DNA of 64,000 bases from Brevibacillus parabrevis (GCF_003710905.1 NZ_RHHV01000001.1:34377-98376); one strand, 5' to 3'. Counted from the stretch's first letter, positions 33,647-42,946 are shown. A program made the numbers and translations. The notes: generated by a model not told the origin, from the letters alone.

Positions 33647-35037
33647 GATCCCTCTACTTTCGGGTCGTGCTCATGTTTGTCGCGATTGTCATCGTCAGCG
33701 GGACGCTCGGCTTTCTCCTTGCCAACGAATATTACCAGCGTAACATGCGCACGTACAATGAACAAAAAATTACCCGGATCGGCCAGCAGATCATCGATTT
33801 GTACGAGCATAATGCCGCCAGTATGGACTTGCCAGCCTTTATGACCCATGTAGCCAATCTCAATTTTCAGCTGTATCTCGTAGACGAGAACGGACAAGTC
33901 CAAACGTTTGGAGCGCCTTTCCGCGACCAGCAGATTGAGCCGCAGATCGTGCAAAAGGTGCTTGCCGGGGAAACGTACAGAGGAATCGCCGAAGAACAAC
34001 ACGGATTGTTCGTTACCGGATTTTTTGAAAATACGCTGAAAAACAGCATCGGTTTGCCGCTGGAAGCAGAAGGACGGAAATACGCCTTGTTTGTGCGGCC
34101 CAGCATCGAGCAGCAGTTTGGCGAGGTCCATGTGATGTTTGCCGTGTTGCTTGCCGCCATGTTTTTGCTCAGCTTGATGTTTATTCTGATATTCACCCGC
34201 TATTTGGTTCGGCCGATCCAAAAACTGAGCCAGGCGACGAAAAAGCTGGCGGAAGGCGAGTACGAAATCCAGCTCGACATCTCGCGCCGAGACGAAATCG
34301 GGGAGCTGGCGGCCAACTTTGCGCAGATGACAGAATCGTTGAAGCAACTCGATGACATGCGCCAAGAGTTTGTTTCCAACGTCTCGCACGAAATCCAGTC
34401 TCCGCTTGCTTCCATCCAGGGATTTTCCCAGGCGATCCGCAGCGGTGGCATGCCAGAGGCGCAAAAGGCGGAGTATTTGGCGATTATCGAAGAAGAGAGC
34501 AGGCGACTCTCCTCACTGAGCAAACAGCTTTTGACGCTCGCTTCGCTGGACAAGGAAACGGGCTTGTACGAGCCGAGCGAATATCGGCTGGACGAGCAGT
34601 TGCGACAAGTCGTACTGCTGCTGGAACGCCAATGGCAGCAGAAAAAGCTGGAGCTAGAGCTGGAACTGCCGGACACACTCGTCACCGCAGACAAGCAGCT
34701 GTTCAATCAAGTATGGATCAATTTGCTGTCCAACAGCATCAAGTTTACTCCGCCGCATGGCACCATCTTTGTCTCGATTCGGCAATCGCCCGACATCGCC
34801 GTCATCATCCGCGATACAGGGATCGGCATTTCGGAGGAGGAGCGCCAGCACATTTTCGAGCGCTTTTACAAAGGCGACAAGTCCCGCAACCGGGAAGCGA
34901 CAGGCAGCGGACTCGGTTTAGCCATCGTCCAGAAAATTGTCCAGGTTGCAAAAGGCAGCATCGAAATCGACAGCCAAACAGGAGTCGGCACGACCATCAA
35001 GGTCACTTTGCCAGCCCAGGAACGCCCCCGCAAGTAA
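33643..35037 (+). CDS. Sensor histidine kinase (HssS-like)
   Basis: This 464-residue kinase has an N-terminal TM helix (about 6-28), an extracellular sensor of about 130 residues, a second TM (about 165-187), a HAMP domain (IFTRYLVRPIQKLSQATKKL), a HisKA dimerisation domain with His249 (NVSHEIQSPLASI) and a HATPase_c domain with NLLSNSIKFTPP, DTGIGIS and GSGLGLAIV. The first 30 residues and overall arrangement resemble HssS. The ATG at 33643 overlaps the end of the regulator gene. The usual sequence HE-L-RTP after the histidine reads HEIQSP here. Signal unknown; heme or a membrane stress linked to it is the best guess. Confidence 0.86.
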   Translation: MRSLYFRVVLMFVAIVIVSGTLGFLLANEYYQRNMRTYNEQKITRIGQQIIDLYEHNAASMDLPAFMTHVANLNFQLYLVDENGQVQTFGAPFRDQQIEPQIVQKVLAGETYRGIAEEQHGLFVTGFFENTLKNSIGLPLEAEGRKYALFVRPSIEQQFGEVHVMFAVLLAAMFLLSLMFILIFTRYLVRPIQKLSQATKKLAEGEYEIQLDISRRDEIGELAANFAQMTESLKQLDDMRQEFVSNVSHEIQSPLASIQGFSQAIRSGGMPEAQKAEYLAIIEEESRRLSSLSKQLLTLASLDKETGLYEPSEYRLDEQLRQVVLLLERQWQQKKLELELELPDTLVTADKQLFNQVWINLLSNSIKFTPPHGTIFVSIRQSPDIAVIIRDTGIGISEEERQHIFERFYKGDKSRNREATGSGLGLAIVQKIVQVAKGSIEIDSQTGVGTTIKVTLPAQERPRK

Positions 35038-35056
35038 GACAAGCCGGGGGCGTTTT
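35021..35056 (+). terminator. Terminator overlapping the kinase stop codon
   Basis: AACGCCCCCG (35021-35030) pairs with CGGGGGCGTT (35045-35054), followed by T. The left arm encodes the last kinase codons. Confidence 0.75.
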
Positions 35057-35160
35057 CATTTGCCGCGAAGTCATAAATACTAGCCGCAGCCATTACGTTA
35101 GGAAAAGGATGATGCGTCATTGCATGAGCGTGAAAATAATGGAAAAAGAGGGGCTGCGGG

Positions 35161-35847
35161 ATGAATGCTGGACTGTACGACTACTGGCTCGTCTTTGTGA
35201 CAGGCTTGCTCAGCGCTCCTCACTGCATCGGGATGTGCGGCGGGATCATGTCCACCATGACGCTTCAATCCAAAGCGTCGCTTGCGCAAACGATCCTGGC
35301 ATACAATACGGGGCGAATTGTGACGTACATGGCCGTAGGCGCATTTATGGGCTTTGTCGGATCGTTTGTGAATGCGGCAGGAGTCGTAGTCGGATTGCAG
35401 GGAATTGCCAATATCGCCGGAGGGCTGTTGATCATTCTCTGGGTCGTCAAAAAAGTGGCGCTGCCTTTGGATAAATACAGTCCGCTCAAACTCCCCGCCG
35501 CGCAAAAGCTGTTGCAATTGCAAAAAGAGCGGCAGGGAACAGTGCCTGTGCTGGCAAGCGGACTGCTGCTGGGCTTTTTGCCCTGCGGACTGACGTATAC
35601 GATGCACATGAAAGCCGCCGCTACTGGCAGCGTCCTGCAAGGGATGACGACCTTGGGCGTGTTTGGCTTGGGCACTTTGCCCGCGCTCGTGGCAATCGCG
35701 TTGTTTTCACTGGTTTTGTCGAAAGCATTTCGCTCCAAGGTGATGGTCATGGGCAACGCTCTTGCGCTCTGCATCGGGATATTGTCCGTCTTGCGGGGAA
35801 TGGCCATCAACGGCTGGATTCCCACCGTCAATCCGTGGCTGTGGTAG
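35161..35847 (+). CDS. SafE/UreH-type membrane protein, probably in copper delivery
   Basis: This 228-residue protein has six hydrophobic helices. It opens with the family signature GLLSAPHCIGMCGGIM (a Cys pair three residues apart after a histidine) and repeats a related motif, GFLPCGLTYTMHMKAAATG, in its second half. Proteins of this DsbD-like or SafE/UreH group accompany copper ATPases and FixH/YtkA-like proteins in cytochrome oxidase assembly loci, where a Cys-His site is thought to move copper. GGGGCTGCGGG precedes the ATG at 35161. It is convergent with the YtkA-like gene and near copA, which supports a copper role. Sulfite export, suggested by the generic family name, is less likely. 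Confidence 0.78.
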   Translation: MNAGLYDYWLVFVTGLLSAPHCIGMCGGIMSTMTLQSKASLAQTILAYNTGRIVTYMAVGAFMGFVGSFVNAAGVVVGLQGIANIAGGLLIILWVVKKVALPLDKYSPLKLPAAQKLLQLQKERQGTVPVLASGLLLGFLPCGLTYTMHMKAAATGSVLQGMTTLGVFGLGTLPALVAIALFSLVLSKAFRSKVMVMGNALALCIGILSVLRGMAINGWIPTVNPWLW

Positions 35848-35868
35848 TCATTACAATGCTTTTAGCTA

Positions 35869-36315
35869 TTATGGCTCCACTTCAAAAGAATACGCTGTGC
35901 TCATGGCTGTGCCGTCCATCTCGAAAGTAATCGTAGCCAGCCATTCTCCCAGCATGGTCGGCACGATTTGCGCGACGTATTCGCCTGCTTTTTCCTGCAT
36001 CGCTTCAAAGACGATAGCGCCGTGGTCCATATTGGGCATGGTCAGGGACACGGAGACTTTTGCTTTGGCCAGCTTGGCTGCATGCTCGGCTGGCACGGTA
36101 ATGCGCAGCGTATTTTCTTTCACGTTTTTCGCCGGAGCTGGATCAAGCTCGACCTGCAACGGGATGGACAGCTCCGCAAGCATTGGCGTATCTGTTTTTT
36201 GTGCGAGAGCAGTGCTGGCGTGTTCAGCATGATCCGCAGAGGCGCAGCCAACGAGTGCAAGGAGAACGGACAACAGCAGGGACGACAGCCGAAAGAATCC
36301 GGATTTTCGCAGCAT
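35869..36315 (-). CDS. YtkA/FixH-like lipoprotein
   Basis: This 148-residue protein has a lipoprotein signal peptide (SSLLLSVLLALVGC, lipid-bearing Cys near residue 24), a short His-containing linker (DHAEH) and a small beta-sandwich domain. That domain contains VSLTMPNMDHGAIVFEA and VPTMLGEWLATITFEMDG, the hallmark of FixH and YtkA, whose Met and His residues can hold copper. The ATG at 36315 is chosen because it places the signal peptide at the N-terminus, though its ribosome-binding site (GTGGTGAGA) is weak; upstream in-frame ATGs at 36360 and 36372 are possible. It is divergent from copA and convergent with the SafE-like gene. A copper-chaperone role is inferred. Confidence 0.75.
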   Translation of the reverse strand: MLRKSGFFRLSSLLLSVLLALVGCASADHAEHASTALAQKTDTPMLAELSIPLQVELDPAPAKNVKENTLRITVPAEHAAKLAKAKVSVSLTMPNMDHGAIVFEAMQEKAGEYVAQIVPTMLGEWLATITFEMDGTAMSTAYSFEVEP

Positions 36316-36453
36316 TCTCACCACTTTCCCATGAGTTACAAGCTTCCCTATCGTATTCATGACAGTTGCCATTCATACTTCATCTTCTACTGAATTGTCC
36401 TGCCGCATAGGTTGGACATGAGGGCATGTACGGAAGCTGAAGGGGAGTTTTTC

Positions 36454-38640
36454 ATGACCATCAACCAAACGTATCAGGTCACAGGGATGACTTGTGCAGC
36501 GTGCGCCAACCGGATTGAAAAGCGGCTGCGAAAAGTTCAGGGCGTCCAGGAAGTCCACGTCAATCTGACGACCAACAAGGCTCGGGTAGCCTTTGATCCT
36601 GCGCAAACCAACGATCAGGAGATCTTGACCAAGATTGAACAGCTCGGTTTTTCCGCGAGTTTGAAGCAAGCAGAGCTTCAGGAGGAAAAAAAGCTGCTGC
36701 TTCGGCGGTTTATTTTCTCGGCTATTTTGACGATCCCGCTTTTGTGGGCGATGGCGGCGCACTTTTCCGTCCTGTCATTCATCTGGGTGCCGAGCTTGTT
36801 TCTTCTGCCGCTGTTTCAGTTTGCACTGACGCTGCCGATCCAGCTGTTTATCGGGCAGTCGTTTTACATCGGGGCGTGGAACGCGTTGAAAAACCGTTCC
36901 GCCAATATGGACGTGCTGGTTGTGCTGAGCACCTCGACCGCCTTTTTGTACAGTCACTATTTGACGTTTACGACCATCGGGCAGGAGAGTCACGGTCTGA
37001 CAGTCTATTACGAGTCTTGCGCCGTCATTTTTACGTTTCTGCTCCTGGGCAAATATTTGGAGGCGATGGCGAAAGACCGGACGAAAAATGCCATCGGACA
37101 GCTTCACCAGCTTCAACCGACGATGGCGCATGTCCTGCGCGGCGATGAGGTGCGGGCTGTTCCGGTAGCAGAGCTGGCAACGGGCGATATTTTCATCGTC
37201 AAGCCAGGCGAGCGGATTCCGACAGACGGAATCGTGCTGGAAGGGCACGCGAGCGTCGATCAGTCGATGTTTACCGGAGAGAGTCTGCCTGTGGAAAAAT
37301 GGGGCGGCCATTCCGTAATCGGCGCCACGTTGAACCAGAGCGGCTGGCTCAAGGTAAAAGCGACACAAGTAGGCGAGGATACCGCGCTGACGCAAGTGAT
37401 TCGCACCGTGGAGGAAGCGCAGCTGTCCAAAGCCCCGATCCAGAGAGTGGCGGATGAAATCACGGACGTGTTCGTGCCGATTATCATCGCGATTGCCGTG
37501 ATCACTTTTGTTGCCTGGTACTACGTCTTTACCGCGCAAGATTTGGGCGGCGCGCTGGAAAAGGCGATCGCTGTCCTGATCATCGCTTGCCCGTGCGCAC
37601 TCGGTCTGGCTACGCCCATGTCGATCCTGGTGGTGTCTGGACGGGCGGCACAGATGGGCATTTTGTTCAAGCAGGGAAAATTTTTGGAAGTGCTGCAAAA
37701 GGTCGATACGGTTGTGTTTGACAAAACGGGAACATTGACCCGAGGGGCTCATCAGGTCGTCGGGATTAATACACGGGGATGGAGCGAGGCGGCGTTTTTG
37801 CGTCTGGTGGCCGGGGCGGAGTTGACCTCTGAGCATCCGTTGGCGGCAACCATCGTGGCTCATGCCAAAAAACAAGGCTTGTCCATTCCGGCAGCTACGT
37901 CCTTCGCATCCCTTCCCGGCTATGGGATCGAGGCGACTGTGGAAGGCCATACGGTTGTAGTCGGATCTTCCAAGCTGCTGACTCGAAAAAACATGGACAT
38001 CGCCCCTTTGCAAAGTCAGGTGGAGCTTCACGGGGCGGAAGGAAAAATGGTGCTGCTGGTCGGCATTGACGGGCGTTTGGCTGGATACGTGGTGCTGTCG
38101 GATCAATTAAAGCGAGACGCGAAAAAAGCAGTCGCCCAGCTGAGAAAAATGGGCAAGGAAATCATCATGATTACCGGAGACAATCCGCATACGGCGGCAA
38201 GCGTGGCAAGACAGGCCGGCATCGGGCAAGTGTACGCCGGGGTGCTGCCTGCGCAAAAAGCGGAGTTGATCTGGGAGCTGCAAGCAAAAGGGAAAAAAGT
38301 CGCCATGGTCGGCGACGGGATCAACGATGCGCCAGCCCTGTCCGCAGCCAGTGTCGGCATTGCCTTGGGCACCGGAGCCGACATTTCCAAAGACTCGGCA
38401 GATGTCATCATCATGCACGGAGAGGTACGCGGCGTTGTCCACGCCATCAGGCTAAGCCAAATGGCGATGAAAAATATTCGGCAAAACTTGTTTTGGGCGT
38501 TTTTTTACAATGCCATTGCCATCCCGGCGACGATGCTTGGCTTTTTGGCTCCGTGGCTTGCGGGCATCGCCATGGCGTTCAGTTCGCTGTCGGTAGTGCT
38601 GAACTCTTTGCGCATGCGCAACAGGCGCATGGAAAAATAA
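36454..38640 (+). CDS. copA: Cu(I)-exporting P1B-type ATPase
   Basis: This 728-residue ATPase has one N-terminal heavy-metal domain (GMTCAAC, Cys14 and Cys17), eight membrane helices, the CPC metal site ([11 protein letters not shown], near residue 378), the phosphorylation motif DKTGTLT (near 423), and [10 protein letters not shown]. The last two helices contain FYNAIAIP and [14 protein letters not shown], the YN and M-SS residues that mark copper (P1B-1) specificity rather than zinc or cadmium. The ATG at 36454 follows AAGGGGAG. No CsoR or CopZ gene is adjacent. With the divergent YtkA-like and nearby SafE-like genes it forms a set like CcoI, CcoH and CcoS partners, so it may feed copper to an oxidase rather than only detoxify. 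Confidence 0.92.
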   Translation: MTINQTYQVTGMTCAACANRIEKRLRKVQGVQEVHVNLTTNKARVAFDPAQTNDQEILTKIEQLGFSASLKQAELQEEKKLLLRRFIFSAILTIPLLWAMAAHFSVLSFIWVPSLFLLPLFQFALTLPIQLFIGQSFYIGAWNALKNRSANMDVLVVLSTSTAFLYSHYLTFTTIGQESHGLTVYYESCAVIFTFLLLGKYLEAMAKDRTKNAIGQLHQLQPTMAHVLRGDEVRAVPVAELATGDIFIVKPGERIPTDGIVLEGHASVDQSMFTGESLPVEKWGGHSVIGATLNQSGWLKVKATQVGEDTALTQVIRTVEEAQLSKAPIQRVADEITDVFVPIIIAIAVITFVAWYYVFTAQDLGGALEKAIAVLIIACPCALGLATPMSILVVSGRAAQMGILFKQGKFLEVLQKVDTVVFDKTGTLTRGAHQVVGINTRGWSEAAFLRLVAGAELTSEHPLAATIVAHAKKQGLSIPAATSFASLPGYGIEATVEGHTVVVGSSKLLTRKNMDIAPLQSQVELHGAEGKMVLLVGIDGRLAGYVVLSDQLKRDAKKAVAQLRKMGKEIIMITGDNPHTAASVARQAGIGQVYAGVLPAQKAELIWELQAKGKKVAMVGDGINDAPALSAASVGIALGTGADISKDSADVIIMHGEVRGVVHAIRLSQMAMKNIRQNLFWAFFYNAIAIPATMLGFLAPWLAGIAMAFSSLSVVLNSLRMRNRRMEK

Positions 38641-38652
38641 AAAACCGAGCCA

Positions 38653-39018
38653 TCAGGTAGCTCGGACATTCGTTTTCTGTTCTTTTGCGTGCTCTACGCC
38701 CGCGAGGATCAAGTGGCGCACATGGTCATCGTCGAGCGAGTAAAAGACGAGCTTGCCTTCCTTGCGGTACTTGGCCAACCCCATATTGCGAAGAAGCCGC
38801 AAATGATGCGAGGTGTTGGCGATGGAACTGCCGATGATGGCTGCCACGTCGCAGACGCAAAGCTCGTCTTCCATGGACAGAATATGAATGATTTTCGCCC
38901 GGGTGTCGTCCGCCAGCGCTTTGAATATTTTCGCTACCCCTAATGATTCGCCAGCGTGCGGCTTCAAGCGACTGACCTTTTCTTCGTCGTAACATTGAAT
39001 TTCACAGATGTCGTCCAT
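38653..39018 (-). CDS. cadC: CadC-like ArsR-family metal sensor
   Basis: This 121-residue winged-helix repressor carries the four-cysteine alpha3N site of CadC: Cys5 and Cys9 in the N-terminal arm (CEIQCYDEEKV) and Cys54 and Cys56 in the recognition region (DELCVCDVA). These bind Cd, Pb or Bi in the plasmid pI258 protein. The recognition helix IANTSHHLRLLRNMG is typical. The ATG at 39018 gives the standard length; AGAGGTGAT precedes it. It is convergent with copA and separated from the cadA-like ATPase (43548) by 4.5 kb, which is unusual since cadA and cadC are normally adjacent. It is divergent from the sulfide oxidation genes. Confidence 0.88.
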   Translation of the reverse strand: MDDICEIQCYDEEKVSRLKPHAGESLGVAKIFKALADDTRAKIIHILSMEDELCVCDVAAIIGSSIANTSHHLRLLRNMGLAKYRKEGKLVFYSLDDDHVRHLILAGVEHAKEQKTNVRAT

Positions 39019-39235
39019 CGTTATAATCACCTCTTGCCCACTACAATGTCCTACTATTATAGACATTCACATGAAAAGAGAAAAGATAGCGGCGCACTGA
39101 TCAGGGGGCAGCCCCGTATTTTTGGATGAAAAAGTTTGGCAGCATCGTTTTTTGCTTGATCAAGCAACTTGGCTTGTCTCTTGCCATATGAATAGGCGAA
39201 GGGTTGTTTCTCATCCAATACAAGGAGGGGTGAGC

Positions 39236-40444
39236 GTGACGGAAGCAACGCAAAGGACACGTTACAAGCTAGTGATTGTAGGCGGAGGCAGTGCAGGCAT
39301 ATCGGTTGCGGCGCGTCTGCTGCGCCAATCACGCGCGTTAATCGGCCAGATCGCCATCATTGATCCTGCAAGCAAGCACTATTATCAGCCGTTGTGGACA
39401 CTGGCAGGTGCGGGTGTCGTCAGCCGGGAGTCGACGGAGCGCGACGAAGCCTCCGTGATTCCCAAAGGAGCGGTCTGGGTACAGGATGCCGTCACCAAAT
39501 TTTTGCCCCAAAACAATACCGTCATGACAACGTCGGGAACAGCTGTGCATTATGATTTTCTGGTTGTCGCCGCTGGCATCCAGATCGATTGGGGTAAGGT
39601 AAAGGGATTGAAGGAAAGCATCGGCAAGCATGGGGTGTGCAGCAATTACTCGTATGACTACGTCGAGAGCACGTGGGAGCAAATTCGCCATTTTCAGGGA
39701 GGCAACGCGCTGTTTACCAACCCGAACACTCCTGTGAAATGCGGCGGAGCACCGCAGAAAATCATGTACCTCGCTGACGATTCCTTTCGCAAAACAAAGG
39801 TGCGCTCCCGCTCGACCGTGCGTTTTGTCTCCGGCGCAGCGGCTATTTTCGGTGTGAAAAAATACGCGGAAGCCTTGCAAAAAGTCATTGAAAGAAAACA
39901 GATTGAGACGATCTTCAAGCATAATCTCGTAGAAATCGTCGCGGATAAAAAGCAAGCCATTTTCGAGAACCTGGACACAAAAGCGCAAGTAGCCATGCCG
40001 TACGAGATGATCCATGTCGTGCCGCCGATGAGTGCGCCGGATTTTATCAAGCACAGTCCGCTCGCTGCCGCTGACGGCTGGGTCGATGTCGATCCGTTCA
40101 CCCTGCAGCATGCTCGCTTCCCCAACATCTTTGGCATAGGCGATTGCACCAACTTGCCTACCTCCAAAACAGGGGCGGCGATTCGCAAGCAAGCACCAGT
40201 CGTCATGCAAAACGTCTTGTCGCTCCTTGAAGGAAAACCGATGACCGAGCGATACGACGGCTATACATCGTGCCCGCTCGTCACTGGTTACGGCAAATTG
40301 ATCCTGGCTGAATTTGATTACGAGCTGAATCCGCGCGAGACATTCCCTTTTGACCAATCCAAGGAACGGTTAAGCATGTATTGGCTGAAAAAAGAGCTGC
40401 TCCCGCGGATGTACTGGCACGGCATGCTTCCGGGAAAGTTGTAG
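39236..40444 (+). CDS. sqr: Sulfide:quinone oxidoreductase, type II
   Basis: This 402-residue membrane-associated flavoprotein oxidises sulfide to persulfide and passes electrons to quinone. It has the FAD-binding GGGSAGISVAARLL (residues about 15-28), catalytic Cys169 (NTPVKCGGAPQK) and Cys346 (DGYTSCPLVTGY), and the second FAD motif IFGIGDCTNLPTSKTGAA. The pattern of these motifs, and stretches such as IFGVKKYAEAL and FPFDQSKERLSMY, are strikingly like the mitochondrial enzyme, which marks type II rather than type I SQR. The GTG at 39236 follows AAGGAGGGG. The next gene, a persulfide dioxygenase/rhodanese, starts 49 bp after its stop and would consume the persulfide product. Confidence 0.92.
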   Translation: MTEATQRTRYKLVIVGGGSAGISVAARLLRQSRALIGQIAIIDPASKHYYQPLWTLAGAGVVSRESTERDEASVIPKGAVWVQDAVTKFLPQNNTVMTTSGTAVHYDFLVVAAGIQIDWGKVKGLKESIGKHGVCSNYSYDYVESTWEQIRHFQGGNALFTNPNTPVKCGGAPQKIMYLADDSFRKTKVRSRSTVRFVSGAAAIFGVKKYAEALQKVIERKQIETIFKHNLVEIVADKKQAIFENLDTKAQVAMPYEMIHVVPPMSAPDFIKHSPLAAADGWVDVDPFTLQHARFPNIFGIGDCTNLPTSKTGAAIRKQAPVVMQNVLSLLEGKPMTERYDGYTSCPLVTGYGKLILAEFDYELNPRETFPFDQSKERLSMYWLKKELLPRMYWHGMLPGKL

Positions 40445-40493
40445 GACTACGCGAGCGGATGGCTGCTTGATAAAAGACAGGAGGCTGATTTTC

Positions 40494-41906
40494 ATGCTGC
40501 TTAAATATTTTTACGATGAAAAACTCGCCCAGGCATCTTATTTGGTAGGCTGCCAGGCAACAGGGGAAGCGATCGTGATTGATCCGGCGCGCCATATTGA
40601 GCCATATGTACAGGCAGCGAAAGCAAATGGACTGAAGATTGTCGCTGCGACGGAAACCCATATTCATGCCGATTTCCTCTCGGGAGTAAGGGAAATCGGG
40701 GAAAGATTGGGAGCGACGCTGTATTTGTCAGACGAAGGCGGGCCGGACTGGAAGTATCAGTATGCAGCCCAGTACGAGCACCGCTTGCTGCGCGACGGGG
40801 AAACATTCCGTATCGGTCATCTGACGTTCGAAGTTCTGCATACACCGGGGCATACGCCAGAGCATATTGCCCTGCTTTTGACAGACAGAGGCTGGCCGGA
40901 CACGGAACCGATGGGCATTTTTACGGGCGATTTTGTGTTTGTCGGTGACATTGGGCGTCCCGATTTGCTGGAAAAGGCGGCTAACGTAAGCGGCTCGGCT
41001 GACGAGATGGCGAGAAAGATGTTTCACTCGTTACAGCGGTTTAAGCAGCTTCCTGACTATTTGCAAGTGTGGCCGGGGCATGGGGCAGGCAGTGCGTGCG
41101 GCAAAGCAATCGGGGCTGTGCAGTCTTCGACGGTTGGCTATGAAAAACGTACGAACTGGGCGTTGCAGCATGAGCGTGAAGAGGAGTTTGTGCAGCAATT
41201 GCTCCAGGGCCAGCCTGAGCCTCCTACATACTTTGCGATGATGAAACATCTGAACAAAGTCGGGCCACAACCGCTGCAAGCGATAGCGGCACCTGTGCAG
41301 GCGGAAGCTTCCATTGGCGTGCTGGAAGAATGGAAGCAGCAGGGAGTAGTCATAGACGTCCGTCCGGCAGAAGCGTTCGCCCAAAAGCATGTGCCGGGCA
41401 CCATCAATCTGCCCTGCGACAAGTCGTTCCCTACGTGGGCCGGGTGGCTGCTCGATTACGAGCGCCCGATTTTTGTGCTGGCCGAGAGGCAGCTTGTTCC
41501 CGCCGTTTTGCACGATTTGCAGTCGATCGGGCTGGATCAGGTAAAGGGCACGATGGAGCTTGGCAGGGGAGAAAAGCTTGCTGTTGCTTTTGAGCAGTAT
41601 CAGGAAGTCACGCCAGAAGCGGTGGAAGAGCAGGTTCCGGCAGGGGAGCTATACGTGATTGACGTTCGTTACGAAAAAGAGCTGGCAGAGGGGCAGATCC
41701 CGGGCGCGAAGCACATCATGCTCGGCTATTTGCCGCAGCGCATGCAGGACTTGCCGCGTGACAAGCCAATACTGGTGCAATGCAAGAGCGGCAGAAGGTC
41801 GGCGATCGGGGTGAGCTTGCTGAAAGCAAACGGTTTTTTACAAGTGCAAAATCTGAGCGGCGGCTTTGACGAATGGAGAAGGCGTGGGTTGCCGGTTACT
41901 CGGTGA
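40494..41906 (+). CDS. cstB: Persulfide dioxygenase-rhodanese fusion (CstB-like)
   Basis: This 470-residue protein has a metallo-beta-lactamase persulfide dioxygenase domain (residues 1-250; THIHAD with His56, His58 and Asp60, HTPGH with His116, FTGDFVFVGDIGR with Asp146), a central rhodanese-like domain lacking a catalytic cysteine (about 290-365), and an active rhodanese domain (about 375-468; Cys430 in VQCKSGRRS). Cys202 (GSACGKAIG) near the iron site matches the second reactive cysteine reported for S. aureus CstB. Persulfide from SQR would be oxidised to sulfite and converted to thiosulfate. AGGAGG precedes the ATG at 40494. No CstR regulator lies beside it. Confidence 0.92.
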   Translation: MLLKYFYDEKLAQASYLVGCQATGEAIVIDPARHIEPYVQAAKANGLKIVAATETHIHADFLSGVREIGERLGATLYLSDEGGPDWKYQYAAQYEHRLLRDGETFRIGHLTFEVLHTPGHTPEHIALLLTDRGWPDTEPMGIFTGDFVFVGDIGRPDLLEKAANVSGSADEMARKMFHSLQRFKQLPDYLQVWPGHGAGSACGKAIGAVQSSTVGYEKRTNWALQHEREEEFVQQLLQGQPEPPTYFAMMKHLNKVGPQPLQAIAAPVQAEASIGVLEEWKQQGVVIDVRPAEAFAQKHVPGTINLPCDKSFPTWAGWLLDYERPIFVLAERQLVPAVLHDLQSIGLDQVKGTMELGRGEKLAVAFEQYQEVTPEAVEEQVPAGELYVIDVRYEKELAEGQIPGAKHIMLGYLPQRMQDLPRDKPILVQCKSGRRSAIGVSLLKANGFLQVQNLSGGFDEWRRRGLPVTR

Positions 41907-41950
41907 CAGAGGCTGAGTAGGGCGCTGCTACCGGGCAGATCGCTATGTCG

Positions 41951-41983
41951 CGGGAGTCTTGGTGGTGTCTCTCCCTTTTTTTG
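41951..41983 (+). terminator. Weak terminator of the sulfide oxidation operon
   Basis: GGGAG (41952-41956) pairs with CTCCC (41971-41975), followed by T7. The stem is short, but the T-run is clear. Confidence 0.5.
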
Positions 41984-42049
41984 TGTATACTCTTTTTGCA
42001 AAGATGTTGTTATTGACATTGGCCGTAAAGGATTGGCAGAATAAGGGTA

Positions 42050-42181
42050 GTTCTCTATAGGGAACGTTTGTTGCCGTTGAATGCATGCCAAGATAGGCAT
42101 GGTGATGATGCCTGTCAACTCACGGGCTTTTCGTAACGCAACACTCTTTACGAAAAGAGCATAAAACAGGGAGAGAGAACG
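42050..42181 (+). promoter_or_regulatory. Structured 5' leader of the zinc-ribbon protein gene
   Basis: The segment contains a near-palindrome (GTTCTCTATAGGGAAC, 42050-42065), a hairpin built on GCATGCC/GGCATG enclosed by GTTGA and TCAAC, and a perfect 10-bp stem CTTTTCGTAA/TTACGAAAAG (42127-42136 with 42148-42157) ending 24 bp before the start codon. A TTGACA lies at 42013-42018 with a poor -10. No known riboswitch class was recognised. Confidence 0.45.
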
Positions 42182-42481
42182 ATGAGTTTCCAACAAAAGT
42201 GTACCAAGTGTCATTCCAAAAAAGTCGACTATACGGAAGCGATCAACCGTCGGCTGTATGTTGTGATTTACGCAGCGGTGCTGATCGTCCTTGCCCTCAT
42301 TGGCATATCGGTACAAGGCACGCCTGTTATTTTCTTGTTTCTCGGCTTGATGGGTGCGTTTATCCTGTTTGCGGTCAGGATGTATCTGGAAAGGAAAAAA
42401 GTAGTCAAATGCGTTTGTCTCGATTGCGGCGAACGTTGGCAAACAACTCCCGTCGCTGTCTCCCAAAAGCAGATGAAGTAG
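42182..42481 (+). CDS. Small membrane protein with a split zinc ribbon
   Basis: This 99-residue protein has a CTKCHSKKVDY motif near the N-terminus and a CVCLDCGERWQT motif near the C-terminus, separated by two hydrophobic helices (about residues 25-45 and 48-67). The two CxxC halves would come together on the cytoplasmic side to bind one zinc ion, with the helices forming a membrane hairpin between them. I do not recognise a named family. GGGAGAGAG precedes the ATG at 42182. The gene is monocistronic, with a structured leader before it and a terminator after it. A role in metal or membrane stress sensing is possible but not shown. Confidence 0.8.
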   Translation: MSFQQKCTKCHSKKVDYTEAINRRLYVVIYAAVLIVLALIGISVQGTPVIFLFLGLMGAFILFAVRMYLERKKVVKCVCLDCGERWQTTPVAVSQKQMK

Positions 42482-42490
42482 CGAAGAAAG

Positions 42491-42518
42491 GCTCTCCGCC
42501 ATTGTGGGGAGCTTTTTT
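42491..42518 (+). terminator. Terminator after the zinc-ribbon protein gene
   Basis: GCTCTCC (42491-42497) pairs with GGGGAGC (42506-42512), with one G-T pair, followed by T6. Confidence 0.75.
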
Positions 42519-42569
42519 ATTTAGTGTCTGGGGGCTAAGTACGGTTGTTGATCGCGGCTGTGGTGGAGG

Positions 42570-42775
42570 GAGGAAACAGGAGAAACCGCTGTAGGGACTT
42601 GGGCCTCTAGCGGGGAAGCGTGGACTGCCCGTCTCCGGCGAAAAAGGACAACCGCGTCAAAAGCAGCGAGATCGAAGAAGCGGACGCACGTTGCCGCTTA
42701 AAGGCGTGTTTTCCTTTTTCACCTCCGTCTCGGAAGGAGTCCCAAAGCCCTTTCGCTTGTTTCTCCTGTTTCCTC
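42570..42775 (+). repeat. 205-bp imperfect palindromic element, copy A
   Basis: The outer arms GAGGAAACAGGAGAAAC (42570-42586) and GTTTCTCCTGTTTCCTC (42759-42775) pair perfectly over 17 bp, and further complementary blocks continue inward towards a centre with CGCGTCAAAAGCAG (42653-42666) and GAAGCGGACGCACGTTG (42677-42693). Copy B at 43045-43249 has the same length and carries these central blocks on the opposite strand. The folded transcript would be one long rod. Confidence 0.8.
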
Positions 42776-42946
42776 GGCCAACGTTTAACTTTAGTCGGAT
42801 ATTGCTTTTGGATGGTTGCTCAGGGGGAAATCCAGAGCAGAAATTAAACAAGTTTTTTCATGACCGGGTTGCATGAAGCGACCGTTTTCAAGAAGACTCT
42901 TGCTCATGTTTCTGTGTTTTTTTTGAAACCCCGATCACCACCGCTA

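Noticed and set aside
36775..38106. Open minus-strand frame of 443 codons inside copA
   Set aside because: It is a shadow of the copA reading frame, with unusual His/Arg/Gln-rich composition and no start signal.
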